Shown piece by piece: positions 1 to 7,703 of a stretch of DNA of 64,000 nucleotides; positions within the stretch are counted from its first letter, which is position 1, and each line of letters starts with the position of its first letter. The position numbers and the translations under genes are program-made. A model generated the notes under the pieces. That model made no database searches. It was not told the origin of the DNA and worked only from the letters and a program-made list of their open reading frames with translations. Source of the stretch: Rufibacter roseolus (GTDB taxonomy: Bacteria > Bacteroidota > Bacteroidia > Cytophagales > Hymenobacteraceae); the NCBI RefSeq assembly GCF_017916365.1, contig NZ_JAFMSU010000002.1:1302001-1366000 (forward strand), in the 5' to 3' direction.

Positions 1-224
1 TTTCCAAAGCCGGTCAGCACCACAAAGCCCGTCTCCAGTTTGAGACCATGCTGGGCTATGCGAACCACCTGGGCCTCTACTCTGAGCAGATAGGAAAACA
101 AGGCGAACAACTTGGCAACTTTCCCCAGGCGTTCACCCACCTGGCCCTCATCAGCGCCGCCTACCAACTCAACCGCCAGATCAACGGAGAAAAGAAAAAC
201 GGCTACCGGGATCTGTTTGTCTAA
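1..224 (+). CDS. Glycoside hydrolase family 15-like protein, C-terminal end (partial)
   Basis: An open frame runs from base 3 to a TAA at 222-224 and is cut by the left edge, so only about 73 residues are visible. They read like the C-terminal cap of the (alpha/alpha)6-barrel of GH15 glucoamylase/trehalase-like proteins: '[10 protein letters not shown]', then '[17 protein letters not shown]' and a closing Ala/Leu helix. In this family the '[13 protein letters not shown]' segment lies near the C-terminus and carries active-site-proximal residues. Catalytic acids cannot be seen. Substrate (alpha-glucan or trehalose) cannot be decided. A hairpin follows 13 bases after the stop. Confidence 0.7.
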   Translation, partial: SKAGQHHKARLQFETMLGYANHLGLYSEQIGKQGEQLGNFPQAFTHLALISAAYQLNRQINGEKKNGYRDLFV

Positions 225-236
225 AAGCGGTTAGGT

Positions 237-266
237 TTGAGGCCGTTTTCAGCAAAACAGCCTCAA
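237..266 (+). terminator. Intrinsic terminator-like hairpin after the GH15 gene
   Basis: Arms 237-249 and 254-266 pair over 13 positions with one C/A mismatch and a 4-base loop. The stem carries the GGCCGTTTT word found in several other hairpins in this window. It sits between convergent genes and could act on either strand. A second palindromic element follows at 293-322. Confidence 0.55.
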
Positions 267-367
267 TACCGAGATCCGATTTAGTCTATTCTAAGCCCGA
301 TTTCTGGAAATGGCCTTAAAACTTGTAGTGGATCATCACCCTTTGTATCCTGTTACAGAACACCTGA

Positions 368-1099
368 TCAGAGATTGTGCACGGCAGATTTCTGCAGCAA
401 GTCTTTGATCTCGGCTTCTAAACGGGCAAAGTTCTGGCGGTTTGCCTCGTCCTGGGTGATGATGACTTCTTTTCCATCTTCGCCGGTATAAGTCCTTGGA
501 GCCTGGGCTCCCTGAGTGAAGTTGATGACTTGGTTCTCAGGGGTGATCAGGTAGGTGCTGGGAAAGCCCATGGTGTGCCTGAACCCTGCAATATCAATGG
601 TGTTAGGGTCTGATACTACTTTATTGGAAGGTACCAACGTAATAGTAGGGTTGTACTCTTTGGAAAGGGTTGTAAGCCTATCTGCCGGGTCCTGGAACAG
701 CAGGACAAAGTCTACCTGGTCTTGGTACTTTTCGGCAATCTGGTTTAAAGCGGGGATTTCCGCACGACAGGGTACGCACCAGGAGGCCGTCACCTGCAGG
801 AACATGGGGTTGTCCTGATTGGCGGTTTCAAATGCAGAACCATTCAGGGCGGTAAACCTGTGCTCTTTAATGTAAGTGTTGACAATGACTGCCTTGATGG
901 AATCACGGTACTTCAGGGCATTCTCTGCATCTCCCTTGTCCCAATACTTTTGCGAATCCACCCGGTATTGCTGGATTCTGCTTTCGGTGCTTCCTAAATA
1001 GATTTTTTCTGGCTGCACAGGGTCAGCCGTTTTTTGTACTTCCTTAGTGCAAGACCATGACAATGAAGCTAATAGAATGGAACAAGCGATTCTTTTCAT
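368..1099 (-). CDS. TlpA-like thioredoxin-fold lipoprotein
   Basis: A 243-residue predicted lipoprotein with a basic N-terminus, hydrophobic stretch and Cys17 in a lipobox-like 'SLSWSC'. The thioredoxin fold starts near residue 95. 'TASWCVPCRAEIP' holds the redox pair Cys108/Cys111, and the WCVPC form is typical of TlpA/ResA/DsbE disulfide reductases acting in the periplasm. A cis-Pro candidate lies in 'GFPSTYLITPENQVI'. Residues 30-90 are a charged linker with a helical character. It probably keeps periplasmic cysteines reduced, for example in cytochrome maturation or envelope protein folding, but no partner gene is adjacent. It stands alone, convergent with the GH15 gene. Confidence 0.8.
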   Translation of the reverse strand: MKRIACSILLASLSWSCTKEVQKTADPVQPEKIYLGSTESRIQQYRVDSQKYWDKGDAENALKYRDSIKAVIVNTYIKEHRFTALNGSAFETANQDNPMFLQVTASWCVPCRAEIPALNQIAEKYQDQVDFVLLFQDPADRLTTLSKEYNPTITLVPSNKVVSDPNTIDIAGFRHTMGFPSTYLITPENQVINFTQGAQAPRTYTGEDGKEVIITQDEANRQNFARLEAEIKDLLQKSAVHNL

Positions 1100-1274
1100 G
1101 AAGGTGTTATATGGTATTAAATTTTAAATAGTAAGAAAATGAGGTAAGACCCGGATAACTGGCAGCTTCAATCTCAACGAAATATTCAATGCTTCTAATA
1201 TAAAGCCATTATCATCTAATTCATTGTTCTTCCGCTTGTTTTAAGCCTTGTTTTTCAGAACCGCAGGTAAAACG

Positions 1275-1304
1275 AAAGGCCGCTCCTCAACAGAAGCGGC
1301 CTTT
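1275..1304 (-). terminator. Hairpin after dnaB
   Basis: Arms 1275-1284 (AAAGGCCGCT) and 1295-1304 pair perfectly over 10 bp with a 10-base loop. It lies 26 bases past the dnaB stop, between two minus-strand genes, and is the likely dnaB terminator. Confidence 0.6.
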
Positions 1305-1329
1305 TATACCTGATTTCTCTAAAATAGCC

Positions 1330-2904
1330 TTAAAACGGAGGAGCGTCGTCAAACGAGGAGGCCGGGAATCCGCCACCCTCGTTCATCTTGCTGCCCAGCC
1401 TGATGGTGCTTGGTCCGCCGCCCGCCGGTGGTCCGTCGAAGTCAGAGGTTGGGAAGCCGCCACCGCCCTCAATGGCACCACCGCCACCAAAGCCGTCTTC
1501 CAGGTTCCCGAACTTGGTGTACTTACCAATGAATTTAAGGTACACGCTGCCCACCTCACCGTTCCGGTGCTTGGCAATGATGACCTCACCTACGCCTGTG
1601 GTTGGATTACCCATCTCATCCTCAGTGATACCGTAGTATTCAGGGCGGTACAGGAATACCACCATGTCGGCATCCTGCTCAATGGAACCAGATTCACGTA
1701 AGTCAGAAAGCATTGGTTTCTTGTCACCACCGCGGGTTTCCACGGCCCGGCTCAGCTGCGAGAGCGCGATTACCGGCACGTTCAATTCCTTCGCCAGCTG
1801 CTTCAGAGCCCGCGAGATAGACGCGATTTCCTGTTCACGGTTACCGCCGCCTTTACCCTCGGTGTTACCGCTCATGAGCTGCAGGTAGTCAATGATGACC
1901 ATTTGGATGTCATGCTGCGCCTTCAAACGACGGCACTTGGTCCGGAGCTCCCGGATGGAAAGACCCGGGGTATCATCAATAAAAATTGGAGCCTGGCTCA
2001 GGCGGGAGATTTTGTGGTTCAGCTGCGCCCACTCATAATCCGCCAGGTTTCCTTTTTTGATCTTCTCCCCTTCCAGCTCGGCCTCAGCGGAGATCAAACG
2101 GTTAACCAACTGAATTGAGGACATCTCCAGGGAGAAGATAGCCACGCCTTTGTTGAAGTCCACGGCGGCGTTCCGCATGGCCGAAACCACGAACGCCGTC
2201 TTTCCCATCGCGGGACGCGCGGCCAGGATCACTAAGTCAGACGGCTGCCAACCGGAGGTCACGCGGTCCAGGGCATTGAAACCACTGGGCACCCCGGTCA
2301 AGCCTTCTTTCTGGCTCTTTTTGGCTTCCAGTTCCTTGATGGCTTTGTGCATCAAAGACTGCATGTCATCAAAGTTCTTCCGGATGTTACTTTCAGACAC
2401 CTCAAACAGCTTGGCCTCAGTAGAGTCCAGCAGGTCAAAAACGTCGGTGGTGTCTTCGTAGGCGCGACCCAGCACCTCAGAGGAAATACTGATGAGGTCA
2501 CGCTTGATGGCGGCCTCAGTGATGATACGGGCGTGGAACTCAATGTTCGCCGCCGAGTTAATGCGGGTGGTGAGCTGCGTCACGTAAAAGGCCCCGCCCA
2601 CAAACTCCAGTTCACCCTGCTCGCGCAGTTCCTGGGTTACGGTCAAAATATCTATTGGCTCCGATTTATCAAACAGGGCCAGAATCGCTTTGAAAATGCG
2701 CTGATGCGCGTCTTTGTAGAAACTTTGGGGTTTTAATAAGTCAATAACGGCCGTGAGGGCGTCTTTCTCCAACATGAGCGCACCCAACACCGCCTCTTCC
2801 AGCTCCAGCGCCTGCGGCGGAAGCTTTCCTAATCCGGGCGTTACGGTCTGCTTGGGATTCCAGGCAGCCTTACCCCGCGTCGCTTTTAATTTCATCTCCT
2901 CCAT
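1330..2904 (-). CDS. dnaB: Replicative DNA helicase DnaB
   Basis: The hexameric 5'-3' helicase that unwinds the replication fork; about 524 residues from the chosen start. The N-terminal DnaB domain starts at 'PPQALELEEAVLGALML' and includes 'EPIDILTVTQEL'. The RecA-like ATPase has Walker A 'AARPAMGKTAF' (Lys about 235), Walker B-like 'IQMVIIDYLQLM' and 'ALSQLSRAVE'. The frame opens upstream to 2946, but a TACATTTG promoter element at 2910-2917 puts transcription start near 2904, so ATG 2904 or ATG 2895 is real; 2895 is preceded directly by GGAGGAG. The last 50 or so residues are a Gly/Pro-rich tail containing two related copies of 'GGGFPxSxFDxxP' and ending FDDAPPF, an SSB-like tip. Confidence 0.95.
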   Translation of the reverse strand: MEEMKLKATRGKAAWNPKQTVTPGLGKLPPQALELEEAVLGALMLEKDALTAVIDLLKPQSFYKDAHQRIFKAILALFDKSEPIDILTVTQELREQGELEFVGGAFYVTQLTTRINSAANIEFHARIITEAAIKRDLISISSEVLGRAYEDTTDVFDLLDSTEAKLFEVSESNIRKNFDDMQSLMHKAIKELEAKKSQKEGLTGVPSGFNALDRVTSGWQPSDLVILAARPAMGKTAFVVSAMRNAAVDFNKGVAIFSLEMSSIQLVNRLISAEAELEGEKIKKGNLADYEWAQLNHKISRLSQAPIFIDDTPGLSIRELRTKCRRLKAQHDIQMVIIDYLQLMSGNTEGKGGGNREQEIASISRALKQLAKELNVPVIALSQLSRAVETRGGDKKPMLSDLRESGSIEQDADMVVFLYRPEYYGITEDEMGNPTTGVGEVIIAKHRNGEVGSVYLKFIGKYTKFGNLEDGFGGGGAIEGGGGFPTSDFDGPPAGGGPSTIRLGSKMNEGGGFPASSFDDAPPF

Positions 2905-2909
2905 AAAAG

Positions 2910-2917
2910 CAAATGTA
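2910..2917 (-). promoter_or_regulatory. Bacteroidota -7 promoter element for dnaB
   Basis: On the minus strand this reads TACATTTG, an exact match to TAnnTTTG. It lies 5 bases before ATG 2904, implying a leaderless or very short leader transcript. No TTG is found at the usual -33 distance. Confidence 0.55.
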
Positions 2918-3016
2918 AGAATGTTACCGCCTCCGGTAATCCACAAAAAGGGCTACATATCCACAATTTTTAAGGATAAAATGGCAGGTATCTTAGAATC
3001 AGTTTATTGCCGTTTT

Positions 3017-3079
3017 GCCCCTGTTTCTTAATAAATGGGCCTAAAACAGATCTCTAGGTGCGTAACACCGTTACGCCGG
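3017..3079. repeat. Intergenic dyad elements between dnaB and mpl
   Basis: 3017-3049 is a copy of the recurrent dyad with core GCC-TTTC-GGC-TAAAACAG. It is followed at about 3061-3079 by a short GCGTAAC/GTTACGC palindrome. The divergent dnaB-mpl gap is 458 bases; it otherwise holds the two promoters and the repeat at 3196-3219. Confidence 0.5.
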
Positions 3080-3195
3080 GTTCCTATGCAACAGAACCGA
3101 AGCCAATCTTTAATAACTGTTCTGCGACTTGAAATTTACTATTGCTCTGAAAAACGGTCCTCCATCTTTCAGCTGCGCCTTCCTCAAAGCACCAC

Positions 3196-3219
3196 GGCGT
3201 TACAGTGTAACGCCGCTAC
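3196..3219. repeat. GTTACA-n-TGTAAC palindrome, copy 1
   Basis: GGCGTTACA and TGTAACGCC (3196-3204, 3206-3214) are perfect arms around a single G, followed by GCTAC. The same core and the same GCTAC flank recur at 11979-12002 inside a larger hairpin, showing a dispersed intergenic repeat. Confidence 0.65.
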
Positions 3220-3334
3220 AGAACGGTAATTGAGGGCGGGTTTCTGATTACCATATTTCATCTATCCACAAATTTTAGGGGAGATATCCACAAATCCGTT
3301 GCTCCACTCGTAGAAGGTCGTATTTTAAAATCAT

Positions 3335-3342
3335 TACATTTG
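3335..3342 (+). promoter_or_regulatory. Bacteroidota -7 promoter element for the mpl-like gene
   Basis: TACATTTG is an exact TAnnTTTG match, 20 bases before the ATG at 3363. No clear TTG lies at the -33 position. It is the mirror image of the dnaB promoter across the divergent gap. Confidence 0.55.
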
Positions 3343-3362
3343 CTCTCTTTGATTGAGACTAC

Positions 3363-4745
3363 ATGAGTACAGAGGCGTATCAACACATTCACATGATTGC
3401 CATTGGGGGTAGCATAATGCACAACCTCGCCCTGGCATTGCACCGGAAAGGCCTGAAAGTTACAGGCTCAGACGATGAGATTTTTGAACCAGCGAAAGGC
3501 CGCTTGGCTGCCGAGGGGTTGCTCCCCGAGGCCGAAGGCTGGTTCCCTGAAAAACTCCATTCCACCCCCGATGCCGTGATTGTGGGCATGCACGCCCGCC
3601 CGGACAACCCCGAGCTGCTCTACGCCCAGGAACACAACATTCCTATTTTCTCCTTCCCGGAGTTCATCTACGAGCAGTCCAAAAACAAGCAGCGCATTGT
3701 CATTGCGGGGAGCCACGGCAAGACCTCCATCACGTCCATCATCCTGCACGTGCTCAAGTACCACAACCGCTTGTTTGATTACGCGGTGGGTGCCCAACTG
3801 GAAGGCTTCGACCTGATGGTTAAACTCACCGAAGATGCGCCTATCATCGTAATTGAAGGCGATGAGTATCTCTCCTCGCCTATCCAACGGGTGCCCAAAA
3901 TTCATAAGTACCACCACCATATTGGCGTCATCAGCGGCATCAGCTGGGACCATATCAACGTGTTTCCTACCGAGGAGAACTACCGCGAGCAGTTCCGCAT
4001 TTTCGCGGAGATGACGCCCAAGGCCGGTACGCTTATCTACAACCAGGACGATGAGCAGGTGCTGGACGTATGTGTGCCCAATAACTCAGACGTGAACTAC
4101 ATTGGGTACACCATCCACGAGCACAAAATCAAGAAGAGCGGCAAAACCGTGCTCAAAACCAAGAAGGACGATGTAGAAATCCAGTTGTTTGGCGAGCACA
4201 ACCTGCGCAACATCAGCGCAGCCAAAGAGGTCTGCAAACAGATCGGCATCAAAGGTCAGGCCTTTTATGAGGCGCTGGCTACCTTCAAAGGCGCCGCCCG
4301 CCGCCTGGAGAAAATCGGCGAGAACGAACACACACTGGTCTACAAAGATTTCGCGCACGCGCCATCTAAGCTGAAAGCCACCTCCGAGGCCCTGAAAAAG
4401 CAATTCCCTGACCGCCAGTTAATCGCCTGTTTGGAGCTGCACACCTTCAGTAGTTTGAACAAAGACTTTCTGCCGCAATACAAAGGCACGTTCCTGTCTC
4501 CAGATGTCAAGATTGTCTACTTCAACCCGAAAACGCTGGAGCACAAACGCATGCCTCCGCTGGACCCTCAGGATTTAAAGGCTGCCTTCGGCGACGAGGG
4601 TATTGAAGTGTACACTGATAATCAGGCGCTGCAGGAGTTTCTGCTGAATAATAACTGGAAAGACAAAAACCTGCTCATGATGACGTCCGGCAACTTCGGG
4701 AACCTGGACCTGCAGAAACTGGCAGATACTATTACCGCTTCTTAA
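3363..4745 (+). CDS. mpl: Mur ligase family protein, Mpl-like (UDP-MurNAc-peptide ligase)
   Basis: A 460-residue cytoplasmic ATP-dependent ligase. The N-terminal Rossmann domain opens with 'HMIAIGGSIMHNLALAL', where Mpl proteins have G-x-x-G-x-x-M in place of the MurC motif. The central domain has the ATP loop 'IAGSHGKTSIT' (Lys120), 'IEGDEYLSS' and 'ISWDHINVFPT'. The C-terminal domain carries 'GAARRLEKIGE' and 'YKDFAHAPSKLKAT', typical of Mpl, which reattaches the recycled murein tripeptide L-Ala-gamma-D-Glu-meso-DAP to UDP-MurNAc. MurC is the alternative, but MurC normally sits in the division/cell-wall cluster, which is absent here. The exonuclease gene follows after 10 bases, so they are likely cotranscribed. 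Confidence 0.8.
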   Translation: MSTEAYQHIHMIAIGGSIMHNLALALHRKGLKVTGSDDEIFEPAKGRLAAEGLLPEAEGWFPEKLHSTPDAVIVGMHARPDNPELLYAQEHNIPIFSFPEFIYEQSKNKQRIVIAGSHGKTSITSIILHVLKYHNRLFDYAVGAQLEGFDLMVKLTEDAPIIVIEGDEYLSSPIQRVPKIHKYHHHIGVISGISWDHINVFPTEENYREQFRIFAEMTPKAGTLIYNQDDEQVLDVCVPNNSDVNYIGYTIHEHKIKKSGKTVLKTKKDDVEIQLFGEHNLRNISAAKEVCKQIGIKGQAFYEALATFKGAARRLEKIGENEHTLVYKDFAHAPSKLKATSEALKKQFPDRQLIACLELHTFSSLNKDFLPQYKGTFLSPDVKIVYFNPKTLEHKRMPPLDPQDLKAAFGDEGIEVYTDNQALQEFLLNNNWKDKNLLMMTSGNFGNLDLQKLADTITAS

Positions 4746-4755
4746 TTCCTGGTTC

Positions 4756-5577
4756 ATGAAATTACATCTGCGCAAACCCATCGTCTTCTTTGACCTGGAA
4801 ACCACGGGCGTGGACATCTGCCGCGACCGCATCGTGGAAATAAGCATGCTCAAGGTGATGCCCAACGGTGAGGAAATCCTCAAGACCACACGCGTCAACC
4901 CCACCATCCCTATTCCCATTGAGTCCAGCATGATCCACAAGATCTACGACGATGACGTGGCCGACTGCCCTACCTTCGCAAAGCTGGCGCGGTCGCTGGA
5001 TGATTTCCTGAAAGGCTGTGACCTGGGCGGATTCAACCTCATCAAGTTCGATATTCCCTTGCTGGCCGAGGAGTTTCTTCGCGTAGACATTGACTTTGAA
5101 ATTGAGAACCGCTCCATCGTAGACGTGTGCCGCATCTTCCATATGATGGAGCAGCGCACCCTCTCGGCGGCTTACAAGTTCTACTGCAACAAACCCCTGG
5201 AAAACGCCCACAGTGCTGAAGCAGATAATATTGCCACCTACGAGATCCTGAAAGCGCAGGTAGAAAAGTACGAGCAAGTACCTCTTCCTGGTGCTGAGGA
5301 CCAAGCCATTTTCCCGGTTCAGAACGACATGCAGGCCCTGCACAAGTTCACCTTCCAGAAAACCGCTGACCTTTCCGGCCGCATTGTCTACAACAGCAAC
5401 GGCGTGGAGGTCTTCAATTTCGGGAAGCACAAGAACGTGTCGGTTGAGGATGTTCTCAAGAAAGAACCCAGCTACTATGACTGGATGATGAAAGGCGATT
5501 TCCCGCTCTACACAAAGAAAGTACTCACCCGTATTAAGCTTCGCGGCGCTTTGCAGCAGACGGCATTGAAACTGTAG
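4756..5577 (+). CDS. DEDD-family 3'-5' exonuclease
   Basis: 273 residues. The exonuclease fold of the DNA polymerase III epsilon/DEDDh type spans about 8-175. Exo I is 'VFFDLETTGVD' (Asp13, Glu15), Exo II lies in 'GFNLIKFDIPLLAEEF', and Exo III in 'HSAEADNIATYEIL' supplies the His and Asp. It removes nucleotides from 3' ends using two metal ions. A C-terminal extension (about 195-273) has 'VFNFGKHKNVSVEDVL', a DUF3820-like domain found behind such exonucleases in Bacteroidota. It lacks polymerase or helicase domains, so a repair or nucleic acid turnover role is more likely than fork proofreading. Located 10 bases behind the Mur ligase. Confidence 0.85.
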   Translation: MKLHLRKPIVFFDLETTGVDICRDRIVEISMLKVMPNGEEILKTTRVNPTIPIPIESSMIHKIYDDDVADCPTFAKLARSLDDFLKGCDLGGFNLIKFDIPLLAEEFLRVDIDFEIENRSIVDVCRIFHMMEQRTLSAAYKFYCNKPLENAHSAEADNIATYEILKAQVEKYEQVPLPGAEDQAIFPVQNDMQALHKFTFQKTADLSGRIVYNSNGVEVFNFGKHKNVSVEDVLKKEPSYYDWMMKGDFPLYTKKVLTRIKLRGALQQTALKL

Positions 5578-5653
5578 GTTTGTAGCACGTGGCGCGTATC
5601 AGGTAGCACGATTTTTATTCTATTACAGGGCTGTTTTCTTAAAAATGGCCTCT

Positions 5654-5695
5654 AAACAGAACGGCCTCTTTCAGTGGAAAGAGGCCGTTCTGTTT
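5654..5695. terminator. Bidirectional terminator hairpin, exonuclease / exosortase operon
   Basis: Arms 5654-5672 and 5677-5695 form a perfect 19-bp stem with a 4-base loop (AGTG), with T-runs on both strands. It separates convergent transcription units. The stem word AGAACGGCCTC recurs at 12181-12222 and, as GGAACGGCCTC, at 11843-11900. A dyad element (5628-5659) runs into its left arm. Confidence 0.8.
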
Positions 5696-5720
5696 TGTGC
5701 TTGAATTCAGCGAATAAGCA

Positions 5721-6215
5721 CTAATACAGCTGTGTCTCAGCCTTTTCAGGAGGTGATACTTTAAACAGCACCAACAAAGGAGTGATAAATAAAATAGAGA
5801 AAGGTGTGAGTAGTATGTAATCAATAATGGCTCTAGACCGCATGCGCAAACCTGGATCATCTCCGGTTAATTTAACGATTAACGCAAAAAACAGGGGAAG
5901 AAAGAAGATTCCAGCAGACAAGTAGATGATTATTTTTCGCTTAGCCTTGTCTGTGAAAATTGTCCATAGAATCAGAAAGCAAAAGAAGGCATTTAACAAA
6001 ATCAGGGTCAGGACCTTTACGTCAAAGGCCTTCTTGGCAAGCTGATCGTACAGAGAAGGTGTTCCCAAAAAGCTGAAAATGCTTCTGTATACAACCTCCA
6101 TTTGGTCAAAAAGAAAATCTACCGCTGTGCCAAGAATCAGTAGTGCCAACCCCAAGGCAAAAGGCAGGTAAAGCTTTTTGAGGGGAGGCAGATTGTTTGT
6201 TTGCGTTTTATCCAT
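5721..6215 (-). CDS. XrtX-associated membrane protein (putative)
   Basis: 164 residues with four predicted membrane helices: 'LYLPFALGLALLILGTAVDF' (about 17-36), 'VLTLILLNAFFCFLILWTIF', 'IIIYLSAGIFFLPLFFALIV' and 'YILLTPFSILFITPLLVLF'. Its start overlaps the end of the exosortase gene by 8 bp, so translation is probably coupled. It closes the operon before the terminator at 5654-5695. Exosortase X loci in Bacteroidota are known to carry a small polytopic partner of this size and position; I assign it on context and topology, not on a catalytic motif. Its role is unknown. Confidence 0.65.
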   Translation of the reverse strand: MDKTQTNNLPPLKKLYLPFALGLALLILGTAVDFLFDQMEVVYRSIFSFLGTPSLYDQLAKKAFDVKVLTLILLNAFFCFLILWTIFTDKAKRKIIIYLSAGIFFLPLFFALIVKLTGDDPGLRMRSRAIIDYILLTPFSILFITPLLVLFKVSPPEKAETQLY

Positions 6216-6756
6216 GGGTACTGCTTACCTGACCTTCTAACTCAAATGATAAATTTGAATACCTCTTTACCCATATAATCCACATTGAGAATATAAACGC
6301 ATATACCACAAAGGAGAAGGTATATTTATGGTTGAAGTCAACAGTTCCATGGCTGTAGATATGGTTTAAAGACAATGCTGCCACCCGCAATACGTTGATC
6401 AGGTAAATAGCCAGAACGCCTAAAGGAATAAAGAAGAGCTTTTTGTTTAGGCTACCTGGAAAAGCACCAATAAGGCCTGTGAAAGTCGCCATTAAAGCCA
6501 AACTATTGCAAGGATTCCCAATGAAAACCGTAGGTCTTCCATTCACTACAATAGTGGTTTTTTCCACTGACGTAACGTAACCCAGCAAACTTAGCGCCCT
6601 AGCACCAGCATGCGCTACTCGCTCTGACAGCCAGGTGTCCACATAATCATTCGGGCCAATCCAACACTCATAAACCAGGAACCAAAGCGCGTATAGCCCT
6701 CCAATAGCTCCAAGGAATTGTATAAGGTTCTTCTGCTTTCTATATAAATCTTTCAT
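6208..6756 (-). CDS. xrtX: Exosortase family protein, XrtX type
   Basis: A 182-residue integral membrane transpeptidase-like protein. The exosortase/archaeosortase triad is visible: Cys83 in 'FIGNPCNSLALMATF', Arg124 in 'LINVLRVAALSLNHI' and His143 in 'DFNHKYTFSFVVYAF'. Family members cleave a short C-terminal sorting signal (motif, membrane helix, basic tail) off exported proteins and probably attach them to another molecule. At least five hydrophobic segments surround the triad. A candidate substrate with a PID-CTERM signal is encoded in the same operon at 7704-7964, which points to the Bacteroidota XrtX type. The downstream membrane protein overlaps by 8 bp; 101 bases separate it from the upstream gene. 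Confidence 0.85.
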   Translation of the reverse strand: MKDLYRKQKNLIQFLGAIGGLYALWFLVYECWIGPNDYVDTWLSERVAHAGARALSLLGYVTSVEKTTIVVNGRPTVFIGNPCNSLALMATFTGLIGAFPGSLNKKLFFIPLGVLAIYLINVLRVAALSLNHIYSHGTVDFNHKYTFSFVVYAFIFSMWIIWVKRYSNLSFELEGQVSSTHG

Positions 6757-6857
6757 TTTCTAAATTCTATTTTGGCTGCCCTCTGCAACTTACAGATCAT
6801 TCATCGTTCGCCAGAAATATCAACAACTGCCCTATAGTTGCTAATCAGGACCTATAT

Positions 6858-7679
6858 CTATAAAAGTATTTTAACCAGGATGGATAAAATGACTGCGGCC
6901 ATTACTACCTCCCAAGCCACTATTGTTCTCTTGGGGGAATTTACTAAATCATTCACCAGCATGCTTTTTCCTCTGACATACATGGGTATGACAAGTAAAA
7001 CGAAACTGCACCCAAGTCCCAGATCATAATTTGCAACCGGAAATTTAAGAAGGAACACAAAGGCATTTCCAAGAATCCAGGGGAACAGGAGCATTGCATT
7101 TAACAGCAAGGATCTGTTGCCCTCCTTCATGAGCGTTAAAGAATCACAACTCATGAAAACCAAAACTGAGGCCAAATATCCTATAACCACAAGTAAAAGG
7201 ATACAAAAACCCGCTAAAGCAAAGATCAACGGTTCAGGAAGTGAGGACCACTTTAACGAGAACCAGATTCCATCCTTAGCAACAGTTCCACTAATGATTG
7301 CTCCAAGGCTAAGGTTCACTCCATGTAGAAATCCCCAGAAGAAGAACTGTTTCCAGATTGTACCTGTAGTCTCCAGTTTCAAAAGGGCTCTAAGGCAAAA
7401 ACAGCCTAATATAAATGCTACAGCAGGTGAGGTGAGAAAAACGGGAACTACGCTTTCTGGCGACCAGGACTTACCGTGCAGCAAAAATTCTAATCCACTA
7501 AAATGAAGCGAAGCGTTTATGCCAAATGCTAATTCAGATACTAATCCAGTGGCAATCTGGGCAATTAGGTAAACTCCAAGGTAGCTCAAAATGTACATGG
7601 ACCACCCATTAAGAGTGGCCCATAACAAAATGCTTTTACCTGTGGTGTCTTTATTTAGGAACGAGGAGGCAATTGACAT
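6858..7679 (-). CDS. Polytopic membrane protein of unknown function in the exosortase operon
   Basis: 273 residues, about seven predicted membrane helices, no signal peptide and no motif I can assign. Segments include 'LLWATLNGWSMYILSYLGVY', 'TSPAVAFILGCFCLRALL', 'FFFWGFLHGVNLSLGAII', 'IFALAGFCILLLVVIGYLA' and a C-terminal 'AWEVVMAAVILSILVKILL'. The conserved-looking His/Asn in 'WGFLHGVN' sits at a membrane boundary. It lies 24 bases after the PID-CTERM gene and upstream of xrtX, all on the minus strand, so it is probably a functional part of the sorting system: a transporter, an enzyme acting on the sorted protein, or a supplier of its acceptor. None of these is shown by the sequence. Confidence 0.7.
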   Translation of the reverse strand: MSIASSFLNKDTTGKSILLWATLNGWSMYILSYLGVYLIAQIATGLVSELAFGINASLHFSGLEFLLHGKSWSPESVVPVFLTSPAVAFILGCFCLRALLKLETTGTIWKQFFFWGFLHGVNLSLGAIISGTVAKDGIWFSLKWSSLPEPLIFALAGFCILLLVVIGYLASVLVFMSCDSLTLMKEGNRSLLLNAMLLFPWILGNAFVFLLKFPVANYDLGLGCSFVLLVIPMYVRGKSMLVNDLVNSPKRTIVAWEVVMAAVILSILVKILL

Positions 7680-7703
7680 TCAGGTCCAGTTAACTGATCT
7701 TAA

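Noticed and set aside
2905-2946. N-terminal extension of DnaB to an upstream ATG
   Set aside because: The promoter element at 2910-2917 lies inside it and the extra residues are unlike DnaB.
4762-5430. Long antisense frame opposite the exonuclease gene
   Set aside because: Shadow of a real gene; the plus-strand frame has all exonuclease motifs. The same holds for long antisense frames opposite the M23, kinase and transketolase genes.
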